From VBCK01 sp035939615 (GTDB lineage: Bacteria; Pseudomonadota; Gammaproteobacteria; Burkholderiales; Burkholderiaceae_F), in NCBI GenBank assembly GCA_035939615.1, contig DASZFP010000211.1:1-26731 (forward strand): a stretch of DNA of 26,731 nt. The letters run 5' to 3'. Below are positions 24,660-26,731 of this stretch, piece after piece. Position 1 is the stretch's first letter. Each line of letters begins with the position of its first letter. Position numbers and translations under genes: made by a program. The notes beneath the pieces were generated by a model. It had not been told where the DNA came from. It saw nothing but the letters and a program-made list of their open reading frames with translations, and searched no databases.

Positions 24660-25976
24660 TCAGAACTCGGCGTGCAGGCGCAACCCGAACACGCTCACCG
24701 GTCCGCGGTCGCGGTTGTAAGCCGGGTTGACGATCAGCTGGTAATCGATCGTCACCGCCGCGTACCGGCCGAAGTGCGCGCTGTAGTAGGTCTCGGCGAT
24801 CTTTTCCAAACTGTAATGAGGCAGGCGGCCGTCGCCGACCAGCACGCCCAGGCCGCCGGCGTCGAAGTAGCGGCGTGCGGCGGTGGAAATGCCGTTGACC
24901 ACCGCGGCCAGCCCGAACGTATCGTCGCCCCGGTTCCAGCGCTCCCCGCGCAGTGAAACCCCGCCGGCCAGCGACCGGTTGATGTCGGTGAACTCGAAGG
25001 CCTCCTTGCTGCCATCGTTTGCGCTGGCGCGTGCGAACACGCCCAGATCGGGCAGCAGCTCCTGCTCCAGATTCAACGCCATTCCGGGTCGCGACCCGTA
25101 GCGCCGCACCAGGCCGACACGGGGCGTCGTGCCCGACCGCTGTGCCGCCCGGACCGCGTCGTCGTAGCTTCCCATCCGGCCGCGATTGACGAACCCCAGC
25201 GCCTTCAGCGCGCCGGGGTGCCCGCCCAGGTCGTGCCGCTCCTCGAATTCCCCGATCAGCGCGAATTGGCCGAAGCCGCGCTCCAGTTGCGGGCTGTTCG
25301 GGACCCTGGACAGGTCGAACCCGCCGCCGCGCAGGGTCCACCACGAACCGGTCCATTCGACTGCCGAGCCGTACGTATAGCCCCACGCGTCGGCCGCGTA
25401 GTCGAACGCGCCGCCATCGACGATCGACCAGTTCAGGAAATCGGAGCGCGGATCGTGCGCGTAGCGATTGGTGTCGAAGATGTCGACCACCGAGAACTTG
25501 CCCACGGTCAGTGTGATGCCTTCACGGCTCTGCACCGAGCCCAGCTGGTTGGCGGCGGGGACGACCGTTCGCAACTCGTCCCCCCGCCCGATCGTCTGCC
25601 GGATGAAGGCTCGAGGCAACCGGAAATACGGGCCGGGGGCGCCCACCTTGTACGCCTCTCCGCTGGTAAAGCCGGCAACGCCCAAGGTGCCGTTCAGGCC
25701 GAAACCCTGGTCGGCCTCCGGATTCACCCAGGCCTGCGCACCGGACCAGAGTCGCACGCCGGCGAACAGCGTCACGTCGGCCGTCTGTCGGCCGTTGTTG
25801 CCCGGGCTCAGGCTGTTCGGTCCCTGGTACGGCGACCCGAAGCCGGGGTGAAACTGGCTGACGTAGGTCGCCTGTCCGTGCACGCCCCACGACTCGGACG
25901 CGTCCTGATTCATTTCAGTGGCCCGACCGGAAGTCCACAGGCAAGCAAGGTACAGCAGAACGCCTGATTTTTTCAT
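24660..25976 (-). CDS. OprB-family carbohydrate-selective porin
   Basis: 438-residue outer-membrane porin. A signal peptide (MKKSGVLLYLACLWTSGRA) precedes ESWGVHGQATYVSQFHPGF. The body alternates beta-strands: TADVTLFAGVRLWSGAQAWVNPE, ITLTVGKFSVVDIFDTNRYAHDPRSDFLNW and GLAAVVNGISTAARRYF, and the chain ends in Phe (FGLRLHAEF), as expected for BAM-dependent insertion. The TVGKFSVVDIFD and PRSDFLNW segments are OprB hallmarks. The ATG at 25976 has GGGGGA upstream. It lies 60 bases after the Nramp-type gene on the same strand; that gap holds a 12-base palindrome GCCGGTACCGGC (26000-26011). Sugar specificity cannot be inferred. Confidence 0.9.
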   Translation of the reverse strand: MKKSGVLLYLACLWTSGRATEMNQDASESWGVHGQATYVSQFHPGFGSPYQGPNSLSPGNNGRQTADVTLFAGVRLWSGAQAWVNPEADQGFGLNGTLGVAGFTSGEAYKVGAPGPYFRLPRAFIRQTIGRGDELRTVVPAANQLGSVQSREGITLTVGKFSVVDIFDTNRYAHDPRSDFLNWSIVDGGAFDYAADAWGYTYGSAVEWTGSWWTLRGGGFDLSRVPNSPQLERGFGQFALIGEFEERHDLGGHPGALKALGFVNRGRMGSYDDAVRAAQRSGTTPRVGLVRRYGSRPGMALNLEQELLPDLGVFARASANDGSKEAFEFTDINRSLAGGVSLRGERWNRGDDTFGLAAVVNGISTAARRYFDAGGLGVLVGDGRLPHYSLEKIAETYYSAHFGRYAAVTIDYQLIVNPAYNRDRGPVSVFGLRLHAEF

Positions 25977-26036
25977 AGATAGTCCCCCGACGGCACTCTG
26001 CCGGTACCGGCGCTTTCGATTCGACTCGAGAGCGTT

Positions 26037-26731
26037 TCAGGGGCCGGCCGGCGGTGCGACCGCGAGCTGGACCAGCTTGGCGATCAGCAGTCCGGCCGCG
26101 ACCGCCAGATACAGCCGCAGCACGATCAGCCAGATGCGGTTCAGCGGGGTCAGGCGTGCCGGCCGCAACGAATCCAGCGGCGGCATGCGCCAGGCGTCGC
26201 GCAACTGCGGGTCGTAGCGCACCTTCATTGGCGGCGGCAGGTGTTTGGCGCGCTCCCAGGCTTTGACGCCCACCGCCACGGCCGCGGCCGCAAGGCCGCC
26301 GCCCATCAGCACGCCGACGATCTGTGCCTCGGTGATCGCGGGAAACAGCACCGACGCGGTCAGGATCACCGACAGTGTCACCAGCGCGGCGATCACCGCG
26401 GCGGTGAAGGCGTTCAAGCGCCGGGAGTTGACCCAGGGCCCGAGCACTTCACGGTCGTTGGACAGCAACAGCAGGAACACCGTCGCGCTGGGCAACAGCA
26501 CACCGGCCAGCGTCTGCACGAGGTTGGTCAGCAGGCCCAGCGGCGTTCCCGGTGTCAGCACCAGGGCCGCTCCAACCACAATCAGTCCGGCGTAGACGAC
26601 GTAGAACGCCTTGGCTTCGCCCGGCTTGCGGTGCAGCGAATGGCGCACGGTCAGTACGTCTCCGATCGCATAGGCGGTGGACAGCGACACGGCCGACGCC
26701 CCGATGATCGAGGCGTCGATCAGGGCAATGG
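26037..26731 (-). CDS. Nramp-family divalent metal transporter, C-terminal part (cut by window edge)
   Basis: The 5' end is outside the window. The visible 231 residues correspond to the C-terminal half of an Nramp-type transporter. They contain ALIDASIIGASAVSLSTAYAIGDVL, then further helices including LTNLVQTLAGVLLPSATVFLLLLSNDREVLGPWVNSR, a Nramp-like helix-loop pair. A cytoplasmic loop (KHLPPPMKVRYDPQLRDAWRMPPLDSLRP) and a final helix follow. The diagnostic DPGN and MPH motifs of helices 1 and 6 would lie beyond the edge, so ion choice (Mn2+, Fe2+ or Mg2+) is unknown. An internal GTG at 26690 is not a convincing start, because homologous sequence continues upstream to the edge. Confidence 0.78.
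   Translation of the reverse strand, partial: IALIDASIIGASAVSLSTAYAIGDVLTVRHSLHRKPGEAKAFYVVYAGLIVVGAALVLTPGTPLGLLTNLVQTLAGVLLPSATVFLLLLSNDREVLGPWVNSRRLNAFTAAVIAALVTLSVILTASVLFPAITEAQIVGVLMGGGLAAAAVAVGVKAWERAKHLPPPMKVRYDPQLRDAWRMPPLDSLRPARLTPLNRIWLIVLRLYLAVAAGLLIAKLVQLAVAPPAGP

Overview
This window looks like a GC-rich betaproteobacterial chromosome segment, probably Burkholderiales. The evidence is the strong G/C third-position bias, long spurious open frames on both strands, polyhydroxybutyrate/ketone-body genes in an arrangement common in that order, a QseBC-type two-component pair, and a CCCTCACCCC-type palindromic repeat. No rRNA, tRNA, CRISPR array, transposase or phage gene was seen. 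Thirty genes tile nearly the whole window, and no gene-free stretch exceeds about 180 bases.

Region A (1-2475): the Ada alkylation-repair regulator faces away from a degenerate HD-GYP protein. Region B (2495-6932, all minus strand): a run of eight small genes, in transcription order a macro-domain protein, cupin, glutathione S-transferase, YciI-like, DUF1648 membrane protein, Pat-type GNAT acetyltransferase, PaiB-like FMN-binding protein and GFA-family zinc protein. The tight spacing from the cupin onward suggests one transcript. The theme looks like detoxification and stress, but no pathway joins them visibly. Region C (7042-9365): a small lipoprotein resembling the ends of YgiB, overlapping by one base a YgiC-type ATP-grasp (glutathionylspermidine-synthase family) gene with an unusual tail. 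Then come two small minus-strand membrane proteins. Region D (9472-11459): an OmpR-type response regulator and its histidine kinase, overlapping by four bases.

Region E (11588-20338) is the metabolic core. It holds acetoacetate decarboxylase, 3-hydroxybutyrate dehydrogenase and a patatin/DUF3734 protein, then a PAS-AAA+-Fis regulator, a GntP-family permease, a periplasmic binding protein and a 679-residue CoA-transferase with a C-terminal extension. Together they could import 3-hydroxybutyrate or acetoacetate, interconvert them, activate acetoacetate to its CoA ester, or dispose of it as acetone. The most unusual feature is that the regulator has the bacterial enhancer-binding-protein fold but has lost the GAFTGA loop that contacts sigma-54. 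A perfect 18-bp hairpin lies just before the CoA-transferase gene.

Region F (20362-26731): MnmC (tRNA wobble uridine modification), a secreted alpha/beta hydrolase, then on the minus strand MgtC, an OprB-type porin and an Nramp-type metal transporter cut by the right edge. I did not find a clear new defence or mobile system. The best leads are the altered regulator, the extended CoA-transferase and the degenerate HD-GYP protein.
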